64,000 bases of DNA, taken from NCBI RefSeq assembly GCF_038050375.1, contig NZ_CP150887.1:62001-126000 (forward strand), read 5' to 3'. Shown here one piece after another: positions 43,167 through 51,527 of the stretch (positions are counted from its first letter, which is position 1; every line of letters starts with the position of its first letter). Under the pieces are notes generated by a model, which had not been told where the DNA came from, made no database searches, and saw only the letters and a program-made list of their open reading frames with translations. This DNA comes from Okeanomitos corallinicola TIOX110 (GTDB taxonomy: Bacteria; Cyanobacteriota; Cyanobacteriia; Cyanobacteriales; Nostocaceae). The translations under genes were made by a program, and so were the position numbers.

Positions 43167-44132
43167 ATGCAGCCACCCCAAGAGTCAAATTCACTCGCTA
43201 AGGTAAACCCCTTTGCCATTACCGCTGAACGCGATTTGTTGGCAGAATTGTTGGTGGGCAAGCGTAATAAAAATACCCGTCATGAATACGCTAAAGATTT
43301 AAATAAATTTTTCCTGTCTGTGTGCGGTCAACAACCAACACCTCTTTTGGTGGGGCAGTTTCTACAAATGGATAGGTACTCGGCTGTGACTTTGGTTTTG
43401 CGGTACAAGGCAGAGTTGGTTGATTTGGGTTTGAAGGAAGCTACTGTTAACCGCCGCTTGGCTGCAATTAAGGCGTTAGTTAACTATGCTTATAAGGTGG
43501 GTAAGTGTGAGTGGACGTTAGCTGATATCAAGAGCGAGAAAATTCAACCTTACCGAGATACTTCGGGTATTACTCCTGAAGCTTTTAGAAAAATGCTGTC
43601 GATACCAGACCGGGAAACTATTAAAGGTAAACGGGATTATGCACTGCTGCGGTTATTGTGGGCTAATGCTCTGCGACGGGAGGAAGTTTCTCACTGTAAT
43701 ATTGAGGATTTGGATCTGGAATTACGGACTTTGAGTATTTTGGGTAAGGGTAAGGGGACGCAAAAGGAAAATGTTGATTTGCATCCCAAAACTTGCGATG
43801 CTTTACAAGATTGGTTGTGGACAAGGAATGAATTAGATATCAAGCAACCATTGTTTATTTCTCTGCGGCCTCACTACGGACATCGGCTGACGGGGGATGG
43901 TATTCGCAAGATTGTGGTGAAGATTGCTAGTGTGGCGGGGATTTCTAAAGTTGTTAGTCCCCATAAAATTAGACATTCATCGGTGACGGCGGCTTTGGAT
44001 GCTAGTGGTGGAGATGTCAGGAGTGTGCAGAAGTTGAGCCGTCATGCCAATCTGAATACTTTGATGATTTATGATGATAACAGAACTAAAGCCCAGGGGA
44101 AAATTACTGCTTTGTTGGAAGATTTGGTTTGA
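43167..44132 (+). CDS. Tyrosine recombinase (phage-integrase family)
   Basis: 321 residues. The N-terminal core-binding domain (KRNKNTRHEYAKDLNKFFL ... LGLKEATVNRRLAAIKALVNYAYKVG) leads to the catalytic domain: Arg in WANALRREEVSHC, Lys in GKGKGTQKE, H-x-x-R in SPHKIRHSSVTAAL, His in LSRHANLNT and Tyr in LMIYDDN. All catalytic residues are present. The start ATG directly abuts a perfect palindrome with a 6-bp centre. Recombinases of this kind in Nostocales are linked to plasmid or element rearrangement; no partner att site was identified in the window. Confidence 0.92.
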   Translation: MQPPQESNSLAKVNPFAITAERDLLAELLVGKRNKNTRHEYAKDLNKFFLSVCGQQPTPLLVGQFLQMDRYSAVTLVLRYKAELVDLGLKEATVNRRLAAIKALVNYAYKVGKCEWTLADIKSEKIQPYRDTSGITPEAFRKMLSIPDRETIKGKRDYALLRLLWANALRREEVSHCNIEDLDLELRTLSILGKGKGTQKENVDLHPKTCDALQDWLWTRNELDIKQPLFISLRPHYGHRLTGDGIRKIVVKIASVAGISKVVSPHKIRHSSVTAALDASGGDVRSVQKLSRHANLNTLMIYDDNRTKAQGKITALLEDLV

Positions 44133-44140
44133 ATTATATT

Positions 44141-44248
44141 TAAGTAGTCGTGCAAAATAAATTTTATATTTGGGAGAGGGAACAGCTAAGGAATACAGAC
44201 GTTTTTGTTTTCACTCAATATGTTAAATTAATTTTGCTTGGGTACTTA
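44141..44248. mobile_element. MITE-like element (copy 1)
   Basis: The ends are TAAGTAGTCGTGCAAAATAA and AATTAATTTTGC...TACTTA. The inner sequence includes GGGAACAGCTAAGGAATACA and matches 49770-49902 in the opposite orientation. No coding capacity. Confidence 0.7.
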
Positions 44249-44250
44249 TT

Positions 44251-44572
44251 AGACCTCTCCGGAAATTAGGTTTTCGGGAGCATCCCAAATGTGTAAGTTT
44301 ATTTTTGCGAGGTAAAGACGCGAAATGAATGAACCAAGTTCACCGTTCAGCGAAGCTGTTCTCGTATCCCTTACGGGACCATAGGGATAGAGTAGGTGTT
44401 CCCGCAGGGTAGGAGCGAAGGACACGTTCACCGGAGGTGTTCCCGCAGGGTAGGTAAGAAGGAAGAAGAGAGTTTCTGGTGTTGCTGCGGTTATTTTTGC
44501 AAAATTGGGATGCTCCCAGGTTTTCAGCTAGACAGGTTAAAAGTTTCAGATTCTTTTTCGGAGATGTCTATT
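44251..44572. mobile_element. Non-autonomous IS remnant with AGACCTCTCCGGAAA-type ends
   Basis: The left end is AGACCTCTCCGGAAATTAG and the right end reads TTTTTCGGAGATGTCT, giving imperfect inverted repeats. The interior holds dispersed palindromes (GTTCCCGCAGGGTAGG twice, TATCCCTTACGGGACC) and no transposase. The family cannot be fixed from the ends alone. Confidence 0.5.
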
Positions 44573-44597
44573 GGGGACATTTACAGCAGATTTGGTT

Positions 44598-44700
44598 TGA
44601 CATACTCCCCGCCCTACAAGGGCAGGGATTCTGGGATCAAACAGCAATTGCTGGCTGTTGCCAGTCTCACATCACCTAACCCAATGGTTGATGCCCCAAC
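44598..44700. mobile_element. Possible IS200/IS605-type end remnant
   Basis: GACATACTCCCCGCCCT and a following AAGGGCAGGGATTCTGGG form a hairpin. This is the kind of sequence found at the ends of cyanobacterial IS200/IS605/IS1341 elements next to tnpB. No tnpA or tnpB is present, so at most a solitary end remains. The rest of the gap to 44882 shows nothing clear. Confidence 0.45.
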
Positions 44701-44882
44701 CATGTAAACAAGGTACAAAATCAAAAGTGAAACCTAGACATCAAGCCAGTTTTACTCCTGACTCCTGATATCAAATCCGGTAGCATCGGAATGATATGTT
44801 TTCCCCAAAGCTATTGATATTGCAACGGGAGATATTCAATAAATAATACCGATGCACCCGGAAACGATATGACTCCTAAATT

Positions 44883-47132
44883 CTAAATTTCATAATTACC
44901 TACAATTCCTTCACCTATTTCTCTAATCCTATCTACCAACTTTTGCGGTGTTACCACCTTCACACTTCCACCAAAACCAACAATCCATCTCAACAAATCA
45001 AAATCATTTAAAGTCCACTGGGGAAAAGTAGCTTGAAAACGATGGGGAAAATGAATATCATCAGTCCTATCCAAACAAAATAGCGACTTGGGTAAATTAC
45101 TCGTTGTCTTCTGAATTGGTGGCGACATTTTCATCTGTGCAAACCGTTTTGTTCCCTCAGTAATAAAGGGATAAATCTGGTCATTAAACCACAGTTCCAT
45201 CACCACACAAACTTGCATTCGTTTTTTTGGATCTGTACTGAGAAACATTTTTTGATCAGCATAGCTAATTCCTAAGTGCATTCCCGCACCAGCTTGAAAT
45301 AATTGCTGTAACTTTTGTAGTGACTTTTCTTGTAATTCTGGGTTGCGTTGTTGGCTTTGTGGCCTACCTAAAAATAGTCTATCCAGACGTTCAAACCGCA
45401 ATAAACCAGATGTTTCACCACTCACACATTCATAACCCAAATACCAAGCAAAGTTAGAAAATACTATCTGTAATGGATAGGCTAAGAAAAAGTCTTTTTC
45501 ATCTCCTGTGTATCTCCCTACACCTGTAAACTTTTGTAACTCTAAAAGTCTGCCTTCTAAAATAGCTGTTTCTAGCTGAGTGAGATTATTAGTTAAAGCA
45601 CTACTATGGAGATATTTGGGGTCTACAATAGAAGTATTAGCGATCGCCCTCACCGGATAAATTTTTTCGGTATTTTCAATTGTATGTGTTTGTAACAATC
45701 GTTCTCTAAACATTTCATAAATTGCTAAAGCCTGGGGATCATTTAAACTTTTAGCCTGGGATTGAATCATATCAAACACTTTGATTAATTCTGGTTTAGA
45801 AAGAATGCCAGTACCAGCAAAATAACCATTACGCATAGGAAAATCAGATAAAATTTGATAGGGTTTCAAAACTTTTTCGATATCTTTACGAATTGTAGCT
45901 TTCTCACTATTCGGGTTGTAAATTACCCCAACTTGTGCTAAAGATTTAGTCAGAGTTTCCAAACTACCACCACCTGCGTTAGCTAAAAAAGGATAGTGGA
46001 TAATAAAGCGAATCGTGCCAATTAACCGCTCAAAAACTTGTTTATCTGAATAAGAGTGGAATCCAGTTAAAGATATCAATTCATGTCCAGTTGCATACTC
46101 ATCATATCTGTTGAGGCTGGTAATTGGTGATTGGTGATTGGTAATTGGAAAAAGACTAACCAATGATTTATGTGATAAGTGATTGTCTGGATTTGATATC
46201 AATTCATCATTTTTAAATTCTTGAGTATTTTGATTAATTATAGGGAAAGTTGCATTGATAATTCCTTGAGTTTCCAGCCATTCTAAATCAGCCGCTATGG
46301 CATCTTTATTTGCATAAACCCCACCCCGCAGTTTAGCCATAATAGCAGTAATTTCTGCTAGGGAATTAGTCACATTAGGAAGATAACCCAGGATATTTTC
46401 TAATAACTTCGGGTTGTTGATATGAAATTCACCAATTCCAGGATAATTAATAATTAAAAATATCAAATACATCAACCGCTCAAAATCCAGTAAATTACTG
46501 TAAGGATGGGGTGTGATATTTGCACGACGATTTTGGGAACTGACAATTTTACGGGGAATATCCGTAATCAATTTAGCAATTTTATCTCCGGTAAATTTAG
46601 GTGCAGTCACATCAATTTTATGGATAGCGGCGAATCCTTCCCCAGTTATAGGCGGGAAATTCTGCACTATTTTATACATACTCTCAATAATAGGAGTAGG
46701 AACTTGGCGTTGGCGTTGTTGATTCCACTGAATGCAAGTTGATAAAGGAGTTTGTAAGTACCAACCAATCCAATTAGGTTGGGTTAATTTCCATTCTGCT
46801 AATTGAGTGTTGACTTTGAGTAAAAAGTCCATGCGAAAGGAACGTTTACAATTAGTAGCGTCGTAAATAACACTTTTTTGTAGACTAATAGCAGTACAAA
46901 TACGGTTAATGGCGGTGGTTTCGATTTTGTGCCATTCTCCTTGAATTGCTGCATCACTGTACAATTCTTGGCGGATGTCGTCAGTGGATATTATTTGGCA
47001 ATTTTCTGTGCTGGATAGGAGTTTTGCAAAGGTTGATTTACCGCTTCCTGGTGTGCCGATGAGAAAATGAGCGATGATTGTTTTGGAGTCGGTTTTAGCT
47101 GCCTGTTGAGTTTTGCGTCGGGATGTTGACAT
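44883..47132 (-). CDS. P-loop kinase fused to WYL domain, CRISPR-linked regulator
   Basis: 749 residues. Residues about 18-185 are a polynucleotide-kinase-like P-loop domain: FLIGTPGSGKST (Walker A), IISTDDIRQELY and VIYDATNCKRSFR. A helical middle follows, with HTH-like parts (ITAIMAKLRGGVYANKDAIAADLEWL). Residues about 515-640 contain the WYL domain (PLQIVFSNFAWYLGYEC ... LLRFERLDRLFLG), and a C-terminal region follows. WYL proteins sense ligands, often nucleic acids or nucleotides, and regulate CRISPR loci in cyanobacteria (Sll7009 in Synechocystis). The gene diverges from the leader of array 2, about 270 bp away, which fits a regulator of that locus. It may correspond to the TIGR03985 CRISPR-associated family; not checked. 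Confidence 0.82.
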   Translation of the reverse strand: MSTSRRKTQQAAKTDSKTIIAHFLIGTPGSGKSTFAKLLSSTENCQIISTDDIRQELYSDAAIQGEWHKIETTAINRICTAISLQKSVIYDATNCKRSFRMDFLLKVNTQLAEWKLTQPNWIGWYLQTPLSTCIQWNQQRQRQVPTPIIESMYKIVQNFPPITGEGFAAIHKIDVTAPKFTGDKIAKLITDIPRKIVSSQNRRANITPHPYSNLLDFERLMYLIFLIINYPGIGEFHINNPKLLENILGYLPNVTNSLAEITAIMAKLRGGVYANKDAIAADLEWLETQGIINATFPIINQNTQEFKNDELISNPDNHLSHKSLVSLFPITNHQSPITSLNRYDEYATGHELISLTGFHSYSDKQVFERLIGTIRFIIHYPFLANAGGGSLETLTKSLAQVGVIYNPNSEKATIRKDIEKVLKPYQILSDFPMRNGYFAGTGILSKPELIKVFDMIQSQAKSLNDPQALAIYEMFRERLLQTHTIENTEKIYPVRAIANTSIVDPKYLHSSALTNNLTQLETAILEGRLLELQKFTGVGRYTGDEKDFFLAYPLQIVFSNFAWYLGYECVSGETSGLLRFERLDRLFLGRPQSQQRNPELQEKSLQKLQQLFQAGAGMHLGISYADQKMFLSTDPKKRMQVCVVMELWFNDQIYPFITEGTKRFAQMKMSPPIQKTTSNLPKSLFCLDRTDDIHFPHRFQATFPQWTLNDFDLLRWIVGFGGSVKVVTPQKLVDRIREIGEGIVGNYEI

Positions 47133-47205
47133 ATTCAGGTATAATTTTATGGTGGTTTTACTAATTTATTTAAGGATGCAAATCGAGTTAAATGTTTAAG
47201 GTATG

Positions 47206-47302
47206 TAAGTAGACTTGGAAAAACCAAGATATGTTACAAAATATAAAATTACTGAAAGCCTCTTGCCTTGCCATAACGATAAATTTTAACGTCTACCTAC
47301 TT
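47206..47302 (-). mobile_element. MITE with AAGTAGGTAG ends, reverse orientation
   Basis: A 97-bp copy of the element at 7879-7978, read on the minus strand (AAGTAGGTAGACG to AAGTCTACTTA). It lies between the WYL gene and the array 2 leader, so it may have altered their promoters. Confidence 0.75.
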
Positions 47303-47403
47303 ATGTGTTTAATCTTAGTTGGGTATAGATGATAATTTTACTTTGCTGGTGCGAATGACTAATTGAAGATATTTTGTCAATCTAAGTTTCTATCAAAGTC
47401 TTT

Positions 47404-47632
47404 CTGTATTTAGGTTTGAGGTTATTTGAGGAGGTTTTTGTATCATGACTTTCGACACCAGTCAGAGAATCCCCAAAACCCCTATTCTTTCGTTGAGTGG
47501 TGTCGATTGCTTACTGTGTAAGGGTTTGAGGTATGTGTATGTTTCGGTTTTTCGCTAAATGTGTTACTATTTTACGAGTGGTGTCGATTTGTAGTCCAAA
47601 ACCCTTACTGGGTAAGGGCTGCTAGACGAACT
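47404..47632 (+). promoter_or_regulatory. Leader of CRISPR array 2
   Basis: About 229 bp closely similar to the leader before array 4 (62164-62381). It holds TCGACACC at 47452-47459, GGTGTCGA at 47499-47506 and again at 47580-47587, and a hairpin CCCTTACTGGGTAAGGG just before the first repeat. The end next to the repeat (GCTGCTAGACGAACT) is identical in both leaders, as expected if it anchors spacer integration. Confidence 0.85.
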
Positions 47633-48336
47633 CCCCACCGATTGGGTTAATTCGGAATAATTGGAAACTTTTCTTTGCTTCCGTACTCCCATGAGTGGGA
47701 GTTTATACCCCACCGATTGGGTTAATTCGGAATAATTGGAAACTTTACAACTATTATCTGTGACGTTTCATCGTCTGGCCCCACCGATTGGGTTAATTCG
47801 GAATAATTGGAAACTATTTTTTGACGACCCACCTAGTGGGATTTGTATCGCCCCCACCGATTGGGTTAATTCGGAATAATTGGAAACTTTTCATTCTGCT
47901 GACGGTTCGAATCCACGGACGTGGACTGTTGCCCCACCGATTGGGTTAATTCGGAATAATTGGAAACTTGAAAAAGTTGCAACAGAAAACTTTCGTTTTT
48001 GTCAGCCCCACCGATTGGGTTAATTCGGAATAATTGGAAACAAAATTTGTTCTCCAGTTTTGTCCTTTTGAAACGCAACCACCCCACCGATTGGGTTAAT
48101 TCGGAATAATTGGAAACTTATAAAATCAAACCAAGTCCTAGTGGACTCTGTCTCCCCACCGATTGGGTTAATTCGGAATAATTGGAAACCGCATTTCATG
48201 AGTTCAGTCCTTAAGTGATTTTTACACGTAACTCCCCACCGATTGGGTTAATTCGGAATAATTGGAAACTGCACAATGCGACCAGACGAGATGAGTTGGC
48301 CCCCACCGATTGGGTTAATTCGGAATAATTAGAAAA
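47633..48336 (+). CRISPR. CRISPR array 2 (10 repeats, 9 spacers)
   Basis: Repeats of 36 nt start at 47633, 47708, 47779, 47852, 47932, 48006, 48082, 48154, 48234 and 48301. They begin CCCCACCGATTGGG and end AATAATTGGAAAC. Spacers are 31-44 nt. The tenth repeat is degenerate at its end (AGAAAA for GGAAAC). The repeat is the same as in array 4. The leader is on the left and transcription is rightward. A further decayed repeat lies at 48688-48720, after a gene-sized interval. Confidence 0.97.
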
Positions 48337-48343
48337 TCAAAAA

Positions 48344-48703
48344 ATGATGCGTTTAATTTTCTTTTTTGCTGTTATTTGTTTATCTTGTTCTTGTTCAGCA
48401 TTACTAGAAGAAGAAAAAACTCAAGAAGTGCGAATATATTGCACCAAAGACAATTTTTCCACAGTTAGTATCACCTGGAAACGTAATCGCGTAAAGCACA
48501 ATAGTTTTGTAGACAACAATTGTTTCCTGAAAACTCCCTTCTCTGTTGGGGGATACCTAGTTTTTAATAGCTTAAAGTCTACCCAAAAAAAAGCTATTAC
48601 AGTAGGTTATGTAAAAGCCAATAATGAAGGTGGTATTAATACAGTGGACTTTCGAGGACTTACAGAAGTAGAATTTGATAAAAAAAACCAACCCTTTGAT
48701 TAA
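48344..48703 (+). CDS. Small secreted protein encoded between decayed CRISPR repeats
   Basis: 119 residues. The N-terminus MMRLIFFFAVICLSCSCSALL is a signal peptide with several cysteines; a lipobox is suggested but not canonical. The mature part (about 95 residues) has four further-spaced strands and two cysteines (IYC, NNCF) that could pair. No family is recognised. The start lies 7 bp after the degenerate tenth repeat of array 2, and the last codons plus the stop (CAACCCTTTGATTAA) are part of a decayed repeat. No convincing ribosome-binding site is seen. Codon pattern and signal sequence make it likely to be real rather than a chance frame. Confidence 0.6.
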   Translation: MMRLIFFFAVICLSCSCSALLEEEKTQEVRIYCTKDNFSTVSITWKRNRVKHNSFVDNNCFLKTPFSVGGYLVFNSLKSTQKKAITVGYVKANNEGGINTVDFRGLTEVEFDKKNQPFD

Positions 48704-48720
48704 TTGGAATAATTGGAAAC
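48688..48720 (+). repeat. Decayed CRISPR repeat beyond array 2
   Basis: The segment aligns with the array 2 repeat, keeping TTAATT, one missing C, then GGAATAATTGGAAAC intact. It is followed by the same kind of terminator as array 4, so it marks the original array end. Confidence 0.85.
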
Positions 48721-48724
48721 AAAA

Positions 48725-48758
48725 AAGCCCCCATAATTATGAGGGCTTATTATTTTTT
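48725..48758 (+). terminator. Terminator after array 2
   Basis: A hairpin with stem AAGCCC/GGGCTT followed by TATTATTTTTT. Nearly the same hairpin ends array 4 at 63582-63615, so arrays 2 and 4 share leader, repeat and terminator. Confidence 0.8.
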
Positions 48759-48841
48759 GCATTATCGAAATATGAAATTGAAAAATTGCGAAAATTAAAC
48801 TCCTACTCTCTGCGACTGGAGCGACTCTGCGTGAGAAAAAA

Positions 48842-49702
48842 TCATAAAAAAGATTGCCGTAACTCCTCCAAACTATTAGCTAAAACCACAGTTCGTAAAA
48901 TCCCTTGTAACTGTGACAAATCATTAATCTGAGAAATTTGAGGCATTAACTCCAAAGCTTCATTGCCAAACTTCGCCTCCAAACTCGTCCGTATACTCGA
49001 TATAATTCCCTGTACTTCTCCCCGTGCTTCTCCTTTTATTTCTCCCTCTTTAAGTATTTCCTGATACCAAGGCGACTCTCTTAAAACTGTCATATCCCAC
49101 CTCATAATCTCTTTAATTAACGCACTTTCTAATACAAAAGTAGCAAAAAAGGCTAGAACTGTCTCCAGTTGATTTAAGTCGTCATCCCGACGTAAGATTT
49201 GCAATGCTTCCCTAATTGTAGACTCATTTCCTCCACCTTTGAGAATTGGCACAAAGGGAAGTAATGAAGGTAAAGATTGTTGAAAAGGAATACTTGCATC
49301 AACTTCCCACAAATTAATTACACGGTAATCTTGGGTTGCTGTTAATCCAGAAACATTAGATGTAAATTTCCTGGGTATTTCTACATCATTGGTTGGCAAA
49401 ATATTAATCAGTACCGGATAAGTAGGTAATTGATATTTTTCTTCTGCTAGTGCTGCATAACAACGCATTCGTCTGGGCATTTTGGAGTTATAGCGCAATT
49501 GCAGTTCATTTAATACTAAAAATTCTCCATTTTCCGGACTGGTGGCACGGATTAATACATCACTTTCTCTACTTATCCATTGAAATTCACTGGATAAAAT
49601 TTCCAGGGCTTTAATATCAGGAATATCTGTCACCCATCTTACCCAATTGTCTGGTGCAAGACTGATTAGTTTTTTGGTGCTGGTGTCTGCTGGTTTCGGC
49701 AT
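48842..49702 (-). CDS. Rpn-family PD-(D/E)XK nuclease-like protein
   Basis: 286 residues. WISRESDVLIRATSPENGEFLVLNELQLRYNSKMPRRMRCYAALAEEKY follows the Rpn pattern, with Asp in SDVLI and Glu-x-Gln in NELQLRY as catalytic positions, and a YRVINLWEVD strand later. The C-terminal third has EGEIKGEARGEVQG and a helical EAKFGNEALELMPQI segment. It is a divergent relative of the protein at 12603-13400. Rpn proteins cut DNA and are spread with mobile DNA. It lies on the strand opposite array 2 and is probably an independent unit. Confidence 0.8.
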   Translation of the reverse strand: MPKPADTSTKKLISLAPDNWVRWVTDIPDIKALEILSSEFQWISRESDVLIRATSPENGEFLVLNELQLRYNSKMPRRMRCYAALAEEKYQLPTYPVLINILPTNDVEIPRKFTSNVSGLTATQDYRVINLWEVDASIPFQQSLPSLLPFVPILKGGGNESTIREALQILRRDDDLNQLETVLAFFATFVLESALIKEIMRWDMTVLRESPWYQEILKEGEIKGEARGEVQGIISSIRTSLEAKFGNEALELMPQISQINDLSQLQGILRTVVLANSLEELRQSFL

Positions 49703-49769
49703 TTTTCGAGATGCACTTTTGTTTAGATGTTAAGTAAGTCGGTATTAAAAACAGAGTTACATAACATAA

Positions 49770-49902
49770 TAAGTACCCAAGCAAAATTAATTTAACATAT
49801 TGAGTGAAAACAAAAACGTCTGTATTCCTTAGCTGTTCCCTGTTAAGAGTTCCCTGTTCCCTCTCCCAAATATAAAATTTATTTTGCACAACAGCTTACT
49901 TA
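49770..49902 (-). mobile_element. MITE-like element (copy 2, inverted)
   Basis: The reverse complement of 44141-44248 with an extra short stretch (TTAAGAGTTCCCTGTTCCC). The ends are TAAGTACCC and TACTTA. Together the two copies form an inverted pair about 5.6 kb apart, around the WYL gene and array 2. Confidence 0.75.
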
Positions 49903-50065
49903 CCTTAACCATTTTTCCATAGGTTGGTTAGCTTGCTTCTTGTAGGGTACAAAGTGAAACCCAACGTCAACTCATAGTATTTGTTGGGTTGCGTTCCTTA
50001 ACCCAACCTAAAAATCAAGATATTTTTGATTTAGGTACAGGTATTGATATTGAAGAAACTACAAT

Positions 50066-50731
50066 TTAAGGATAGTTTCTGAAAATATCTTTGATTGTGG
50101 AGGCAGCCAAATTGACTACAAAATCACCTGCACAACCATAACCCAATTCTTCTCTCATTTTGTTAGTTACTTCATTAATTGCCATATCTACAGTTAAACC
50201 TTTCAGATTATTACCTTGAAGTATTGAAGAAACTGCTGTAACTCCGCGAGAAGATATATCAGGGTTAATATTTTTTCCCTCCAGACCACATATAATAACA
50301 GTCTCAGCTAAAGCAATTGCAAAATTCATGGCAGGAGTTACATGATTTGCATAAAAATGATATTGAGATGATTGTGAACCATAATTGACTATTTTAATAT
50401 AGGCATATCTGTTTTGGGAAATCATTGATGTAGTCACTAACTCTGTCGCAATTCCCGTCTTTTCTCCTTTATTTAATAATTGCCAACCTCTGGTATTGTC
50501 ATAGACATAAATATCAAAATCTGATTGACGACTGTGATTTTTTAGTGTGAAAACACCAAAGCTAAAAGCAGGAATCTTATATTTGTAATAAGCAACGCCT
50601 TGGGATTGGAGAGTTTGATAAAAATACGTATCATTTTCATGTTCAAACTCTGTAAATTCTTGCGCTTTTGCCATTCCTGGAGAAGCTAAAAATAGGCCGA
50701 TTGCTGTAATCCCTGCAAGTAATTTCTTCAT
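50066..50731 (-). CDS. Secreted hypothetical protein
   Basis: 221 residues. A clear signal peptide (MKKLLAGITAIGLFLASPGMAKA) is followed by a beta-rich domain with DFDIYVYDNTRGWQLLNKGEKTG and RYAYIKIVNYGSQSSQYHFYANH, reminiscent of pre-peptidase C-terminal-like beta sandwiches. The C-terminal 80 residues are helical with two cysteines. It should be periplasmic or extracellular. No relation to the CRISPR genes is apparent. Confidence 0.75.
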   Translation of the reverse strand: MKKLLAGITAIGLFLASPGMAKAQEFTEFEHENDTYFYQTLQSQGVAYYKYKIPAFSFGVFTLKNHSRQSDFDIYVYDNTRGWQLLNKGEKTGIATELVTTSMISQNRYAYIKIVNYGSQSSQYHFYANHVTPAMNFAIALAETVIICGLEGKNINPDISSRGVTAVSSILQGNNLKGLTVDMAINEVTNKMREELGYGCAGDFVVNLAASTIKDIFRNYP

Positions 50732-50879
50732 TTTTTTATGTCCTTAAAGTTAGGATAATTAATCAAGATATTCCAGTTAAGACTGTTATCTAGATGTGAT
50801 ATTTTTTTGTCTACACTAGAAATAACACTGATGAAAATGAAGAACAATACATAAGATGCGAACGACCAAATCTTTATCT

Positions 50880-51000
50880 AAGTAGGGGTTGCTGAAAAAG
50901 TCTTGTCGTGAAGACAGGGAACAGGGAACAGGGAACAGAGAAGAGATTTTGGGATATTTTACTTTTCGTTACATACTTCGTTTTTTTCTGTTCACCTACT
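50880..51000 (+). mobile_element. MITE, AAGTAGGTAG family, diverged
   Basis: It starts AAGTAGGGG and ends TTCACCTACT. It shares TTTTACTTTTCGTTACATA with element A at 7745-7871 and contains three GGGAACA units. Confidence 0.6.
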
Positions 51001-51352
51001 CATATAAATCTCAGGATTGACACACAACCTACTCTTCCCTTCTGTCATTGCGACGCAAGGAAGCAATCTCCCACTAGGTTTTTCGTCGTTCGCATGAAAT
51101 AAGGTTGATATCTAAGTTATGTATGTAACACTTGGTACTGTGAGAGTTTGATTGAGGATGAACACATAAGCCTTGTTAAGTTACGTATTGTTACATAGAT
51201 AAAGAAAATCAGTTATTTTGGGTAGCTTTTAAGTTGCTCATTATACGATTGTTTAGTGCCAGCTATTGTATAGCTGTAGTCCAAATAGTTAGGAGATAAT
51301 CCATTGTTGTAACGATTGTTAAGGGTAAAGCAAAATCCAAATCCCTACGAAT

Positions 51353-51459
51353 TACAGCATATTTGATTTGAATAAGGTACACTTTTAGCGGGTAAGATAC
51401 CCATCCCACAAGGTTTTTATGATTCTGATTTGTACCTCATTTACCTCAAAACGGCTGTA
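51353..51459. mobile_element. MITE with IS630-type ends
   Basis: The ends are TACAGCA...AAGGTACA and TTGTACCTCA...GGCTGTA, with TA on both outer edges, as in the IS630 element at 28981-30000 and the MITE at 15655-15757. Confidence 0.72.
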
Positions 51460-51527
51460 CGATGTTTAAGTTCTAATCTCGGTAGTTGTGGCTATAGGTC
51501 AAATTATTTACATTTTGAAATAAAAGT

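Larger units (their letters stand above)
50732..51527. other. Intergenic region upstream of the cmr operon
   Basis: About 800 bp with no gene. It contains an AAGTAGGTAG-type MITE (50880-51000), an IS630-type MITE (51353-51459) and, in the last 70 bp, presumably the cmr promoter. Expression of the operon may be shaped by these elements. Confidence 0.6.

Noticed and set aside
47888-47931. Possible tRNA because of GGTTCGAATCC
   Set aside because: Only a T-arm-like piece is present, inside a spacer; no acceptor, D-arm or anticodon arm surrounds it.
48675-48932. An 85-codon frame after array 2
   Set aside because: It crosses the decayed repeat and terminator and runs antisense into the Rpn gene.
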